Positions 1 through 9,171 of a stretch of 64,000 bases of DNA are shown piece after piece. The DNA comes from Maribacter cobaltidurans. GTDB taxonomy: Bacteria; Bacteroidota; Bacteroidia; Flavobacteriales; Flavobacteriaceae. The notes under the pieces are model-generated. The model was not told the DNA's origin. It was given only the letters and a program-made list of their open reading frames with translations, and did not search any database. A program made the position numbers and the translations under genes. The stretch spans positions 4,207,001-4,271,000 of the forward strand of contig NZ_CP022957.1 of assembly GCF_002269385.1 (NCBI RefSeq). The letters run 5' to 3'. Every line of letters starts with the position of its first letter. Within the stretch, counting starts at the first letter, position 1.

Positions 1-1142
1 GATCGGTATGCCTTGTCATTGGAAGCCAATTCCTTAATAACCTCCATCTCCGTTTTGGAGTGGGAGAGCATATCCACAAAATTGTAAACGATTACTGTAA
101 GGTCATTGTCCTTTTGAGATTTAAAATTTTGTGATAAATGCTTTCCTTGTTTTAGGCTGCTTATTTTGTGGTATTCCCATTTTAAATCTAACCCTAATCT
201 TTTTAGCTGTTCCCCTAAAAACTTATCTTCAAAAAGATTTTTACCTCCGTCATCGGTATCATTCTTCCACCATTCTGGATATTTCTTTTCCATATCCAAA
301 GGGGTAAGTCCAGAGAAAATGGCATTTCGGGCATATTGTGTGGCTGTAGGCAAAATACTGAAGTACGATTTTTCTTTGGTCTTTTTGTAAAAGGAGCTTA
401 CCGTGTCCTCAAAGGAATACCATTGGTCATATCTTAAATTGTCTACAACGACCAACAATGTTTTTTCCTCTTTTATTTCAGGGGTAATCCAGTTTTTAAA
501 AAGGGTGTGCGATAGTATTGGGGCATCACCACCGTTGAACCAATCTTCATAATTTTTGTCCACAAACTTGCCAAATTGGTTGTTGGCTTCCACTTTTTGG
601 GATTCTAATATTTCGAACATACCGCTATCCTCGATCTGCTCCAGTTGAAGCTCCCAGTAAATCAACTTCTTGTATAATTCTGTCCATTCCTCATAGGAAT
701 TGACCATGGACATGTTCATGGCAATTTTCCGAAACTCCTGTTGGTAGCTACTGGTCGTTTTTTCCGAAACCAATCTGGAATGGTCCAGACTTTTTTTAAG
801 GGATAACAGAATCTGATTGGGATTTACCGGTTTTATCAAATAATCGGCAATCTTGGAACCTATGGCTTCCTCCATAATAAACTCCTCTTCACTCTTGGTA
901 ATCATCACAACCGGGAGAGAGGAGTCTATTACCTTTATTTCGCTCAAGGTTTCCAACCCGGAAATTCCAGGCATGTTTTCGTCCAGGAACACAATATCTA
1001 CCCTAGTCTTTTCCAGTTCTTCCAAAGCCTCCTGTCCGCTTTGGCAGGTGATAACTTCGTAGTTTTTATTTTGAAGGAAGAGAATGTGTGGTTTTAAAAG
1101 GTCCACTTCATCATCTACCCATAGAATTTTTATTTTGTTCAT
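1..1142 (-). CDS. porX: PorX-type response regulator with PglZ domain (3' end outside window)
   Basis: The minus strand reads open from an ATG at 1142 to the window edge, giving about 380 residues without a stop. Residues 1-120 form a receiver domain: acidic pair D10/D11, phospho-acceptor D54 in VFLDENMPG, T82 and K104 in LIKPVNP. A helical linker follows, and from about residue 227 a PglZ / alkaline-phosphatase-like domain begins (VVVDNLRYDQW, then PTATQYARNAIFSG). This order is that of PorX, the cytoplasmic regulator that works with the kinase PorY in control of the type IX secretion system and gliding in Bacteroidota. The C-terminus is missing only because the window ends. The gene is divergent from the HD-domain gene at 1264. 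Family assignment is firm; the link to secretion is from known homologues. Confidence 0.9.
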   Translation of the reverse strand, partial: MNKIKILWVDDEVDLLKPHILFLQNKNYEVITCQSGQEALEELEKTRVDIVFLDENMPGISGLETLSEIKVIDSSLPVVMITKSEEEFIMEEAIGSKIADYLIKPVNPNQILLSLKKSLDHSRLVSEKTTSSYQQEFRKIAMNMSMVNSYEEWTELYKKLIYWELQLEQIEDSGMFEILESQKVEANNQFGKFVDKNYEDWFNGGDAPILSHTLFKNWITPEIKEEKTLLVVVDNLRYDQWYSFEDTVSSFYKKTKEKSYFSILPTATQYARNAIFSGLTPLDMEKKYPEWWKNDTDDGGKNLFEDKFLGEQLKRLGLDLKWEYHKISSLKQGKHLSQNFKSQKDNDLTVIVYNFVDMLSHSKTEMEVIKELASNDKAYR

Positions 1143-1227
1143 TCAATCGTTTTAATCGATTTTGTCATTTGACATTTGCCCCGATTCCTAGTGATAATTC
1201 AAACAAGGCGGTGTTGTTACATTTAAC

Positions 1228-1235
1228 TAACTTTG
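1228..1235 (+). promoter_or_regulatory. Putative -7 box (TAACTTTG)
   Basis: TAACTTTG matches the Bacteroidota -7 consensus TAnnTTTG and sits 28 bases before the HD-domain gene. No well spaced -33 TTG is seen, so only half of the promoter is supported. Confidence 0.35.
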
Positions 1236-1263
1236 AAAAATATATCAAACTTCCTAGGATTTA

Positions 1264-2493
1264 ATGAAACCCAAAAAGCTTACCATATTTAATGACCCAA
1301 TTTACGGATTTATTAGGATTCCCAGCGATTTGATTTTTGATCTGATTGCACACCCATACTTTCAGCGTTTGCGCAGAATTTCGCAAATGGGCCTTTCTTA
1401 CATGGTATATCCAGGTGCGCACCACACAAGGTTTCATCATGCCTTGGGCAGCATGTATTTAATGCAAAAATCAATTCAGGTACTTCGGTTCAAAGGTATT
1501 GAGATAACGGATACAGATGAAAAAGGGTTGTTGGGTGCCATTCTTTTGCACGACATTGGCCATGGCCCCTTTTCCCATGCCATGGAACATAGTATTGTGA
1601 ACGGTATCAGTCATGAGCATATTTCCCTGCAGTTCATGAAAGTATTGAACGACAGTTTTCATGGCGAATTAGACGAAGCCATCGCCATATTTACGGGCAA
1701 GCATCCAAAAAAATTCTTAAATCAGTTGGTTTCCAGTCAGCTCGATATGGACCGATTGGATTATCTCAAGCGGGATAGTTTTTATACTGGGGTTTCTGAA
1801 GGGAATACCAATGCGGATCGACTTATTACCATGCTGAACGTTGTGGATGGAAATCTGCTTGTGGAAGAAAAAGGGATTTACTCCGTTGAAAAATTCTTAA
1901 TGGCCAGAAGGTTTATGTACTGGCAGGTGTACCTGCATAAAACCGGGGTCGTTGCCGAACAAATTTTAATCAGTATTCTAAAAAGGGCCAGATACTTATT
2001 GAATGAAGGGACAATGTTAAGGGCCAGTAGGGCGCTTTTGTTTTTTTTGAAGAACGATATCAACAAAACTAATTTTGATAACAAGGTGCTTCATCAATTC
2101 TCCAAATTGGATGATGTTGATATCCTTTCTGCGGTCAAGGATTGGCAAGATGAAGATGACAAGATACTCTGCACACTTTGTAGAATGTTAGTTGACAGAA
2201 AGCTTTTGCATATTAAGGTTAGGAAAGAACCCGTTAATGAGTTAAAATTGGCAAAAAAAAGAAAAAAAGTAGGGGAATTGCTGAACCTGAATTCCGATGA
2301 TGAAATCTCCTATTTTATTTTCACTGGAGCAATTGAAAACAGGGCCTATAACCAAACGAGTCAGAACATTAACATTCTTCGTAAGAATGGTAAAATTGTT
2401 GATGTTGCCAAACTTTCTGACCATCTGAATTTAAGCGCACTCTCTAATACGGTGACCAAATATTATATCTGTTACCCTAAAGATGCCGTATAA
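1264..2493 (+). CDS. HD-domain phosphohydrolase (COG1078/dGTPase-like)
   Basis: A 409-residue soluble protein. The HD signature is clear: H58/H59 in TRFHHALGS, the metal pair H96-D97 in LLHDIGHGPFSH, and a later Asp in SSQLDMDRLDYLKRDS. The spacing matches the YdhJ/COG1078 branch of HD hydrolases, which are related to dNTP triphosphohydrolases. The substrate cannot be told from sequence; a nucleotide is likely. In Bacteroidota this gene is commonly found just upstream of lpxD, as here, where the LpxD ATG follows its stop by 23 bases. A TAnnTTTG box lies upstream. No truncation or missing metal ligand is seen. Confidence 0.85.
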   Translation: MKPKKLTIFNDPIYGFIRIPSDLIFDLIAHPYFQRLRRISQMGLSYMVYPGAHHTRFHHALGSMYLMQKSIQVLRFKGIEITDTDEKGLLGAILLHDIGHGPFSHAMEHSIVNGISHEHISLQFMKVLNDSFHGELDEAIAIFTGKHPKKFLNQLVSSQLDMDRLDYLKRDSFYTGVSEGNTNADRLITMLNVVDGNLLVEEKGIYSVEKFLMARRFMYWQVYLHKTGVVAEQILISILKRARYLLNEGTMLRASRALLFFLKNDINKTNFDNKVLHQFSKLDDVDILSAVKDWQDEDDKILCTLCRMLVDRKLLHIKVRKEPVNELKLAKKRKKVGELLNLNSDDEISYFIFTGAIENRAYNQTSQNINILRKNGKIVDVAKLSDHLNLSALSNTVTKYYICYPKDAV

Positions 2494-2503
2494 CAATTTT
2501 TCT

Positions 2504-2511
2504 TACATTTG
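2504..2511 (+). promoter_or_regulatory. Putative -7 box just before lpxD (TACATTTG)
   Basis: TACATTTG fits TAnnTTTG and ends only 5 bases before the chosen lpxD ATG at 2517. If used, the mRNA would start at or next to the ATG, giving a leaderless or nearly leaderless transcript. No -33 TTG is visible. Confidence 0.25.
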
Positions 2512-2516
2512 TGCCC

Positions 2517-3533
2517 ATGGTGTTTACAGCAGGTCAAATTGCGGGTATATTAGAGGGTGAAGTCCATGGAAATCCAGAGATATCCGTACATAAATTGGCC
2601 AAAATTGAAGAAGGGGAAAAAGGGTCTTTGACCTTTTTGGCAAATCCAAAATATACTTCATTTATATACAAGACAAAGGCTTCTATTACCATTGTAAACA
2701 AGGATTTTGTTCCTGAACAAGATTTGGAGACAACACTTATAAAAGTAGAGGATGCCTATAAATCTTTTTCCAAATTATTGGAATATTATAATCAGGTTAA
2801 AAACAATAAGATTGGCATTGAGGAGCCAGTGTTTAAATCGGAAACAGCCACCTTTGGAAATGATTTATACCTTGGAGCCTTTTCCTATATAGGCAGTAAT
2901 GTGGTCATAGGCCACAATGTTAAGATATATCCTAATGTATATATTGGTGATAATGTAAAAATTGGTGACAATGTGGTCGTTTTTGCAGGTGCCAAAATTT
3001 ATTCGGAAAGTATCATTGGGAACAATTGTGTTGTTCACAGTGGTGTAATTATCGGTGCTGATGGTTTTGGTTTTACACCTAATTCCGAAGGGGAATTCAC
3101 CAAAGTGCCCCAAACCGGAAATGTCATTCTGGAAGACAATGTAGATGTTGGTGCTGGAACTACGATAGACAGGGCAACCTTAGGTTCTACTATACTAAGA
3201 AAAGGCGTTAAACTTGATAATCAAATACAGATTGCACATAATGTAGAGATTGGTGAACATACCGTGATTGCGGCCCAAACCGGAGTAGCAGGTTCTACCA
3301 AGATAGGGAAACACTGCATGATCGGTGGTCAGGTCGGTATCGTAGGACATATTGTAATAGGCAACAATGTACGCATACAGGCACAGTCAGGAATTGGAAG
3401 AAACGTAAAAGACAATGAGGTTTTACAGGGTTCACCAGCTTTAAATTATGGAGACTTTAATAAGTCCTATGTACACTTTAAAAACTTACCTAAAATAATC
3501 AATAGAATCGACAACTTGGAAAATAAGGATTGA
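2517..3533 (+). CDS. lpxD: UDP-3-O-acylglucosamine N-acyltransferase LpxD
   Basis: Adds the second hydroxyacyl chain (N-acylation) of lipid A precursor using acyl-ACP. The protein has 338 residues. The N-terminal uridine-binding domain (MVFTAGQIAGILEGEVHG) is followed by a left-handed beta-helix of hexapeptide repeats (about residues 105-300), with the catalytic His region near QIAHNVEIGEHT and a short C-terminal helix. The frame is also open from a GTG at 2511, but the ATG at 2517 aligns with the usual LpxD N-terminus (M-x-F-T-A-x-Q-I) and is preferred. It is followed after 2 bases by lpxC/fabZ, so the two are probably co-transcribed. A second LpxD-like gene lies at 6381. Confidence 0.93.
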   Translation: MVFTAGQIAGILEGEVHGNPEISVHKLAKIEEGEKGSLTFLANPKYTSFIYKTKASITIVNKDFVPEQDLETTLIKVEDAYKSFSKLLEYYNQVKNNKIGIEEPVFKSETATFGNDLYLGAFSYIGSNVVIGHNVKIYPNVYIGDNVKIGDNVVVFAGAKIYSESIIGNNCVVHSGVIIGADGFGFTPNSEGEFTKVPQTGNVILEDNVDVGAGTTIDRATLGSTILRKGVKLDNQIQIAHNVEIGEHTVIAAQTGVAGSTKIGKHCMIGGQVGIVGHIVIGNNVRIQAQSGIGRNVKDNEVLQGSPALNYGDFNKSYVHFKNLPKIINRIDNLENKD

Positions 3534-3535
3534 CG

Positions 3536-4933
3536 ATGAATACAACTGAAAAACAACGCACTATTGCGAAGGAAGTATCCCTCACAGGTGTTGGTCTACA
3601 TACTGGGGAGAACGTAACCATAAAATTTGTTCCTGCACCCGAAGATCACGGCTATAAATTTAAGCGTGTAGACCTTGAAGGTGAACCGGTCATTGAGGCC
3701 GATGCCAATTATGTGGTGAATACGCAGCGAGGCACCAATCTAGAAAAGAATGGTGTTAAGATTCATACTTCGGAGCATGTTTTGGCCGCTCTCGTAGGTT
3801 TGGAAATAGATAACGTACTTATTGAGTTGGATTCTCCGGAGCCACCTATAATGGATGGTTCGGCCAAGTTTTTTGTAGAAGCCCTTGAAGGCGCCGGTAT
3901 TGTTGAGCAAAAATCTTTCCGGGAAGAATATGTGGTCAAGGATGTCCTTAATTATAAGGATGAGGCTACGGGAAGTGAGATTACCATTATTCCTGCCGAT
4001 GAATATCAAGTGACCACAATGGTCGATTTTGGAACCAAGGTCTTGGGAACCCAGAATGCCACCCTCGAAAAATTATCGGATTTTAAGGACGAAATTTCAG
4101 CGGCACGTACATTCAGTTTTTTACATGAACTGGAAATGCTATTGGAAAACGGACTCATTAAGGGAGGTGACCTTAACAATGCCATCGTTTATGTGGACAA
4201 GGAAATTTCTGAGGCTACCATGAAGAAGTTGGAAAAGGCCTTCAATAAAGAGAAACTTTCCGTAAAACCCAATGGTATTTTGGACAACCTTACCTTACAT
4301 CAGCCCAATGAAGCTGCACGTCATAAATTGCTGGACGTTGTAGGGGACTTGGCTTTGGCCGGTACTCGGATTCGTGGTAAGGTCATTGCCAACAAACCGG
4401 GTCATTTCGTAAACACCCAGTTCGCAAAAAAGCTATCCAAAATCATAAAGTTGGAGAAAAGAAATAATGTGCCCAAATACGATTTGAGTCAAACTCCTCT
4501 AATGGATGTTACTCAAATCATGAAGATGTTGCCTCATAGGCCTCCATTTTTATTGGTCGATAAAATTTTGGAATTATCAGATACCCATGTCGTTGGTGTA
4601 AAGAATGTTACCATGAACGAGCCATTCTTCGTGGGTCATTTCCCCGGTGCACCTGTTATGCCAGGGGTTTTACAAGTGGAGGCTATGGCTCAGACAGGTG
4701 GAATTCTGGTGTTGAGTACTGTTCCTGATCCTGAAAACTACCTAACTTTCTTTATGAAAATGGACAATGTAAAGTTTAAGCGTCAAGTTCTTCCCGGGGA
4801 TACCTTGATATTTAAATGTGATTTAATTTCACCTATCAGAAGAGGTATTTGTCATATGCAGGCTTACGCCTATGCCAACGATAAATTAGTTTCAGAAGCG
4901 GAATTGATGGCCCAAATCGTAAAATCAAAATAA
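3536..4933 (+). CDS. lpxC/fabZ: Bifunctional UDP-3-O-acyl-GlcNAc deacetylase / 3-hydroxyacyl-ACP dehydratase
   Basis: A natural fusion typical of Bacteroidota, 465 residues. Residues 1-305 are LpxC, the zinc deacetylase that commits to lipid A synthesis: zinc ligands H81 (HTSEHVLAAL), H263 and D267 (RHKLLDVVGDLAL), and general acid H290. Residues 325-465 are FabZ, the hotdog dehydratase of fatty acid elongation: LPHRPPFLLVDKI, catalytic H368 in VGHFPGAPVMPG and E382 in QVEAMAQ. The two halves compete for or supply the same 3-hydroxyacyl-ACP pool. The ATG at 3536 is preferred to the TTG at 3530, which overlaps the lpxD stop. All catalytic residues are present. Confidence 0.96.
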   Translation: MNTTEKQRTIAKEVSLTGVGLHTGENVTIKFVPAPEDHGYKFKRVDLEGEPVIEADANYVVNTQRGTNLEKNGVKIHTSEHVLAALVGLEIDNVLIELDSPEPPIMDGSAKFFVEALEGAGIVEQKSFREEYVVKDVLNYKDEATGSEITIIPADEYQVTTMVDFGTKVLGTQNATLEKLSDFKDEISAARTFSFLHELEMLLENGLIKGGDLNNAIVYVDKEISEATMKKLEKAFNKEKLSVKPNGILDNLTLHQPNEAARHKLLDVVGDLALAGTRIRGKVIANKPGHFVNTQFAKKLSKIIKLEKRNNVPKYDLSQTPLMDVTQIMKMLPHRPPFLLVDKILELSDTHVVGVKNVTMNEPFFVGHFPGAPVMPGVLQVEAMAQTGGILVLSTVPDPENYLTFFMKMDNVKFKRQVLPGDTLIFKCDLISPIRRGICHMQAYAYANDKLVSEAELMAQIVKSK

Positions 4934-4943
4934 TCAAAGTAGT

Positions 4944-5729
4944 ATGAATCAACCGCTCGCCTATGTTCATCCAGGGGCCAAAATTGCAAAGAACGTGGTC
5001 ATTGAACCTTTTACCACCATTCATAATAATGTAACAATTGGTGAAGGAACCTGGATCGGTTCAAATGTCACGATTATGGAAGGTGCAAGAATCGGTAAAA
5101 ACTGCAATATTTTTCCAGGTGCGGTCATTTCTGCGCCACCGCAGGATTTAAAATATAAAGGAGAGGAAACTACCGTAATTATAGGAAACGGAACTACGAT
5201 ACGGGAGTGTGCTACCATTCACAAGGGAACTTCAGACCGTATGAAAACGGTCATTGGCAAGAACTGCCTTATTATGGCGTATTGCCATGTTGCCCACGAT
5301 TGTCTGGTAGGGAACAATTGTATTTTTTCAAATAATTCAACTTTGGCCGGACATGTAACCATTGGTGACAATGTTATTTTGGCCGGTTTGGTGGCGGTAC
5401 ATCAATTTGTTTCTGTAGGTCAGCATGCTTTTGTAACCGGAGGTTCCTTGGTACGAAAAGATGTTCCTCCTTATGTAAAGGCGGCAAGGGAACCACTTTC
5501 TTATGTAGGTATAAATTCCGTAGGTCTTAGACGAAGAGGATATCAGTCGGAAAAAATTAGGGAGATTCAGAATATATATAGAATTCTATATCAGAAAAAT
5601 TACAACAATACCCAGGCGGTTCAAATTTTGGAAGCCGAAATGGAAGCAACCCCTGAAAGGGATGAAATCCTTCAATTTATACGGGATTCACAACGTGGAA
5701 TCATGAAAGGATATTTCAGTCATAATTAA
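4944..5729 (+). CDS. lpxA: UDP-N-acetylglucosamine O-acyltransferase LpxA
   Basis: Transfers 3-hydroxyacyl from ACP to UDP-GlcNAc, the first step of lipid A. The 261 residues are the normal family length. A long left-handed beta-helix of hexapeptide repeats runs from about residue 10 to 190. The catalytic His region is in YCHVAHDCLVGNN, with the acyl-chain ruler region after LAGHVTIGDN, and an alpha-helical C-terminal domain (about 195-261) follows. It starts 10 bases after lpxC/fabZ, so it belongs to the same transcript. No anomalies. Confidence 0.95.
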   Translation: MNQPLAYVHPGAKIAKNVVIEPFTTIHNNVTIGEGTWIGSNVTIMEGARIGKNCNIFPGAVISAPPQDLKYKGEETTVIIGNGTTIRECATIHKGTSDRMKTVIGKNCLIMAYCHVAHDCLVGNNCIFSNNSTLAGHVTIGDNVILAGLVAVHQFVSVGQHAFVTGGSLVRKDVPPYVKAAREPLSYVGINSVGLRRRGYQSEKIREIQNIYRILYQKNYNNTQAVQILEAEMEATPERDEILQFIRDSQRGIMKGYFSHN

Positions 5730-5735
5730 TTACTT

Positions 5736-5743
5736 TAATTTCG
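5736..5743 (+). promoter_or_regulatory. Putative -7 box before efp (TAATTTCG)
   Basis: TAATTTCG is one base off TAnnTTTG. It lies 60 bases before efp, in the 74-base gap after lpxA. No convincing -33 element. Confidence 0.3.
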
Positions 5744-5803
5744 CATCTATCGAATTTTTCATGGTAGTTCATCATAAAATCATCATTTTAAGTAAATCAT
5801 AGC

Positions 5804-6370
5804 ATGGCATCTACATCGGATATTAGAAAAGGATTATGTATTAGATATAATAACGATATCTATAAGATTATTGAGTTTTTACACGTAAAACCAGGGAAAG
5901 GACCTGCTTTTGTGAGGACAAAGCTGAAAAGTGTTTCTACAGGAAAGGTTTTGGACAATACTTTTTCCGCTGGACATAAGATAGAGGATGTTCGCGTGGA
6001 AACCAGATCATACCAATTTTTATATGCGGAAGGGGAAACCTATCATTTTATGAATACGGAGGATTATAATCAAATTACTCTACAGGAAAGTGCCTTGGAT
6101 GCTCCCGGTCTTTTGAAAGAAGGAGAGATTGTAAAGATTATGTTCAATACGGAGGATAGTATGCCGTTATCCGTTGATATGCCTGCCAGTGTGGTTTTGG
6201 AAATAACCTATACAGAACCAGGTGTCAAGGGAAATACCGCAACCAATGCCACAAAGCCTGCCAAGGTTGAAACGGGGGCAGAGGTAAATGTTCCTTTGTT
6301 CATCAACGAGGGGGATAAAATAAAAATCGACACATCTAGCGGTTCTTATATGGAACGCGTAAAAGAATAA
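5804..6370 (+). CDS. efp: Translation elongation factor P
   Basis: Relieves ribosome stalling at polyproline. The 188 residues have the three-domain EF-P layout: an N-terminal KOW-like domain (1-65) with the exposed loop KPGKGPAFVR, whose Lys at the tip (about residue 32) is the site modified or used in EF-P; a central OB fold; and a C-terminal OB fold ending GSYMERVKE. The gene sits between lpxA and a second LpxD-like gene, an arrangement common in Flavobacteriaceae. It probably has its own promoter in the 74-base gap. Confidence 0.96.
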   Translation: MASTSDIRKGLCIRYNNDIYKIIEFLHVKPGKGPAFVRTKLKSVSTGKVLDNTFSAGHKIEDVRVETRSYQFLYAEGETYHFMNTEDYNQITLQESALDAPGLLKEGEIVKIMFNTEDSMPLSVDMPASVVLEITYTEPGVKGNTATNATKPAKVETGAEVNVPLFINEGDKIKIDTSSGSYMERVKE

Positions 6371-6380
6371 TACCAATTCC

Positions 6381-7316
6381 TTGAAATTTCCTACCACATT
6401 CACACTTAAACAGATTTCCGAAATCATCCAAACTGACTATGTTGGTGATTCGGACTTTCCTGTTCTGGGTATGAACGAAATTCACGTGGTGGAGAACGGC
6501 GATATTGTGTTTGTGGACCATCCAAAATACTATGATAAGGCCCTAAATTCAAAAGCCACGGTAATTCTAATCAACAAAAAGGTTGATTGTCCTGAGGGAA
6601 AGGCCTTGTTAATTTCGGATGATCCATTTAGGGATTTCAATACATTGACGCATTATTTCAGTCCTTTTGTTGCCTCGGCAAGAATGATTTCCAATTCCGC
6701 CAAAATAGGAAGGAACACCATAATACAGCCCAACGTTTTTATTGGAAATAATGTCACTATTGGTGATAATTGTCTTATTCACGCCAATGTGAGTATATAT
6801 GATAACTGTGTCATTGGAAATGGGGTTACGATTCACTCAGGGTCCGTATTGGGCGCAGATGCATTTTACTATAAAAATAGGCCCGAAGGGTTTGATAAAT
6901 TGCTGTCGGGAGGAAGGGTAGTGTTGAAAGATAATGTAGACCTTGGTGCCTTGTGTACTATAGATAGGGGAGTTACGGGTGATACGACAATAGGTGAAGG
7001 AACTAAGTTGGACAATCAAGTACACGTAGGTCATGATACTGTAATCGGCAAAAAATGTTTGATCGCTTCCCAAACGGGAATAGCAGGTTGTGTCATCATT
7101 GAGGACGAAGTAACCTTGTGGGGCCAAGTGGGCACCAATAGTGGAATTACCATTGGTAAGAAGGCGGTCATTATGGGTCAGACTGGCGTTACGAAATCGG
7201 TCAAGGGAGAAAAGAGCTATTTTGGCACTCCCATAGAAGAATCAAGGGAAAAGTTAAAGCAGTTGGCCTACATCAAAAAAATTCCTGATATCATAAAAAA
7301 ACTAGAGAACAAATAA
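6381..7316 (+). CDS. Second LpxD-like acyltransferase (UDP-3-O-acylglucosamine N-acyltransferase family)
   Basis: A 311-residue LpxD paralogue. The N-terminal domain (KFPTTFTLKQISEIIQ) matches the LpxD uridine-binding domain, and a hexapeptide beta-helix covers about residues 100-270 with the His-containing QVHVGHDTVIGKK at the place of the LpxD active site. The start is taken as TTG at 6381, 10 bases after efp. The first ATG is at 6471, inside the conserved domain, so it would delete conserved sequence. Flavobacteria often keep this copy beside efp. Whether it acylates lipid A with a different chain or another sugar nucleotide cannot be told here. Confidence 0.82.
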   Translation: MKFPTTFTLKQISEIIQTDYVGDSDFPVLGMNEIHVVENGDIVFVDHPKYYDKALNSKATVILINKKVDCPEGKALLISDDPFRDFNTLTHYFSPFVASARMISNSAKIGRNTIIQPNVFIGNNVTIGDNCLIHANVSIYDNCVIGNGVTIHSGSVLGADAFYYKNRPEGFDKLLSGGRVVLKDNVDLGALCTIDRGVTGDTTIGEGTKLDNQVHVGHDTVIGKKCLIASQTGIAGCVIIEDEVTLWGQVGTNSGITIGKKAVIMGQTGVTKSVKGEKSYFGTPIEESREKLKQLAYIKKIPDIIKKLENK

Positions 7317-7351
7317 GAAGCAGAATACTTTAGTATTCATGGACAAACATA

Positions 7352-7359
7352 TATTTTTG
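7352..7359 (+). promoter_or_regulatory. Putative -7 box before sucD (TATTTTTG)
   Basis: TATTTTTG matches TAnnTTTG exactly and lies 24 bases before the sucD ATG in a 67-base gap. No clear TTG at the expected distance. Confidence 0.4.
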
Positions 7360-7383
7360 TAAAAATAAAAACCAAACAGCAGT

Positions 7384-8256
7384 ATGAGCGTTTTAGTAAA
7401 TAAGGATTCCAAAATAATTGTACAAGGATTTACAGGAAGTGAGGGTACTTTTCATGCCCAACAAATGATTGAATATGGCACGAATATCGTCGGAGGAGTT
7501 ACCCCGGGAAAAGGAGGTCAGGAACATTTGGGAAAACCTGTTTTCAACACCGTTAGTGAAGCTGTTGAAAAGGTTGGTGCCGATACTACGATTATTTTTG
7601 TTCCGCCAGCATTTGCAGCCGACGCTATTATGGAAGCTGCCAATGCAGGAATTAAAGTCATCATTACCATTACAGAGGGCATCCCTGTTGCCGACATGGT
7701 AATCGCGGCCAATTATATAAAAGGAAAGGATTGTAGACTAATAGGACCTAACTGTCCTGGTGTTATTACCCCAGGCGAGGCCAAAGTGGGTATCATGCCT
7801 GGTTTCGTATTTAAGAAAGGTAATATTGGAATCGTTTCTAAGTCCGGTACGCTTACCTATGAGGCTGCTGATCAAGTGGTAAGACAAGGTTTGGGTATTA
7901 CAACGGCCATAGGTATTGGAGGTGACCCAATTATTGGAACAACGACCAAGGAAGCTGTAGAACTTCTGATTAATGACCCTGAAACGGAATGTGTGGTAAT
8001 GATCGGTGAAATTGGTGGTCAGTTAGAGGCGGATGCCGCAAAATGGTATAAGGAAAGTGGTAGCAAAAAGCCGATTGTTGGTTTTATAGCCGGTGAAACT
8101 GCCCCTGCAGGTAGAACTATGGGACATGCAGGAGCCATTGTTGGAGGTAGCGATGATACCGCTCAGGCCAAAAAGAAAATTATGAGGGAACATGGAATCC
8201 ATGTAGTTGATTCTCCAGCTGAAATCGGGGTCAAAGTAAAGGAGGTAATGTCTTAA
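7384..8256 (+). CDS. sucD: Succinyl-CoA ligase (ADP-forming) subunit alpha
   Basis: TCA-cycle enzyme subunit that carries the phosphohistidine intermediate and binds CoA. The length of 290 residues is standard. Visible features: the CoA-binding Rossmann start ([13 protein letters not shown]), [20 protein letters not shown], the serine-containing [10 protein letters not shown] and the active His in [13 protein letters not shown] near residue 246. The beta subunit gene (sucC) is not in this window, so the two subunits are encoded apart, as is common in Bacteroidota. Its own promoter box and a strong terminator make it a single-gene unit. Confidence 0.96.
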   Translation: MSVLVNKDSKIIVQGFTGSEGTFHAQQMIEYGTNIVGGVTPGKGGQEHLGKPVFNTVSEAVEKVGADTTIIFVPPAFAADAIMEAANAGIKVIITITEGIPVADMVIAANYIKGKDCRLIGPNCPGVITPGEAKVGIMPGFVFKKGNIGIVSKSGTLTYEAADQVVRQGLGITTAIGIGGDPIIGTTTKEAVELLINDPETECVVMIGEIGGQLEADAAKWYKESGSKKPIVGFIAGETAPAGRTMGHAGAIVGGSDDTAQAKKKIMREHGIHVVDSPAEIGVKVKEVMS

Positions 8257-8277
8257 TACATTCCTAAAATCTATATT

Positions 8278-8304
8278 AAATCCCGTTAGTACGGGATTTT
8301 TTTT
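8278..8304 (+). terminator. Rho-independent terminator after sucD
   Basis: A perfect 9-bp stem (AAATCCCGT / ACGGGATTT) with a 4-base loop TAGT is followed by a T run. It lies 22 bases after the sucD stop. Confidence 0.9.
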
Positions 8305-8326
8305 CGCCTATATATTAAACAAAACT

Positions 8327-8334
8327 TATATTTG
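8327..8334 (+). promoter_or_regulatory. Putative -7 box before fabG (TATATTTG)
   Basis: TATATTTG matches TAnnTTTG exactly, 27 bases before the fabG ATG and just after the sucD terminator. No -33 TTG can be assigned. Confidence 0.45.
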
Positions 8335-8361
8335 ATAAACGTCGTTACAAATAAGAATTAA

Positions 8362-9111
8362 ATGAAACTGTTAGAGGGAAAAAATGTTATCATTACAGGT
8401 GCTAGCCGAGGTATAGGAAAGGGCATCGCTAAAGTGTTTGCAGAAAATGGGGCCAATGTAGCCTTTACCTATAGTTCAAGTGAGGGCCCTGCCTTGGAAT
8501 TGGAAAAGGAGCTGAGTGCCCTGGGTGTAAAGGCAAAGGCGTATAAAAGCAACGCGGCAAGCTATGCCGAGGCCGAAACGCTCGTAACGGAGGTGTTGAA
8601 GGATTTTGACGGTGTAATCGATGTGTTGATCAATAACGCAGGTATTACCAAGGACAATTTATTGATGCGCATGTCCGAGGACGATTTTGACACGGTAATG
8701 GACATCAACTTGAAGTCTGTTTTTAATATGACCAAAGCCACACAGCGTACATTCCTAAAACAACGGAAAGGCTCTATTATCAATATGAGCAGTGTGGTAG
8801 GGGTAAAAGGAAATGCAGGACAGACCAACTATGCAGCTTCCAAGGCTGGTATGATTGGGTTTACTAAATCAGTAGCGTTGGAATTGGGCTCGAGAAATAT
8901 ACGTTGTAATGCTATTGCCCCGGGTTTCATAGAAACGGAAATGACCGAGAAGCTGGATGAAAAAACCGTTCAAGGTTGGAGGGATGGAATACCCTTGAAG
9001 CGGGGAGGAACCACAGAGGACATAGCAAATGCATGCCTTTTCTTCGCCTCGGATTTATCGGCTTATGTTACCGGGCAAGTACTTAATGTGGACGGTGGCA
9101 TGTTAACATAG
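8362..9111 (+). CDS. fabG: 3-oxoacyl-ACP reductase FabG
   Basis: NADPH-dependent ketoreductase of type II fatty acid synthesis, 249 residues. It is a short-chain dehydrogenase with the cofactor motif TGASRGIGKG near residues 13-21, NNAG near 91, the catalytic Ser in INMSSVVG, and YAASKAG carrying the Tyr/Lys pair. The C-terminus (ASDLSAYVTGQVLNVDGGML) is the FabG-type ending. It stands alone behind its own -7 box. SDR enzymes are easily misnamed, but the match to FabG proper is strong throughout. Confidence 0.92.
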   Translation: MKLLEGKNVIITGASRGIGKGIAKVFAENGANVAFTYSSSEGPALELEKELSALGVKAKAYKSNAASYAEAETLVTEVLKDFDGVIDVLINNAGITKDNLLMRMSEDDFDTVMDINLKSVFNMTKATQRTFLKQRKGSIINMSSVVGVKGNAGQTNYAASKAGMIGFTKSVALELGSRNIRCNAIAPGFIETEMTEKLDEKTVQGWRDGIPLKRGGTTEDIANACLFFASDLSAYVTGQVLNVDGGMLT

Positions 9112-9171
9112 CCCATACTTTCCGTCCAAGGTTTCCCTTGGAATTACCGTTGTAAATACCTTGATAGATTC

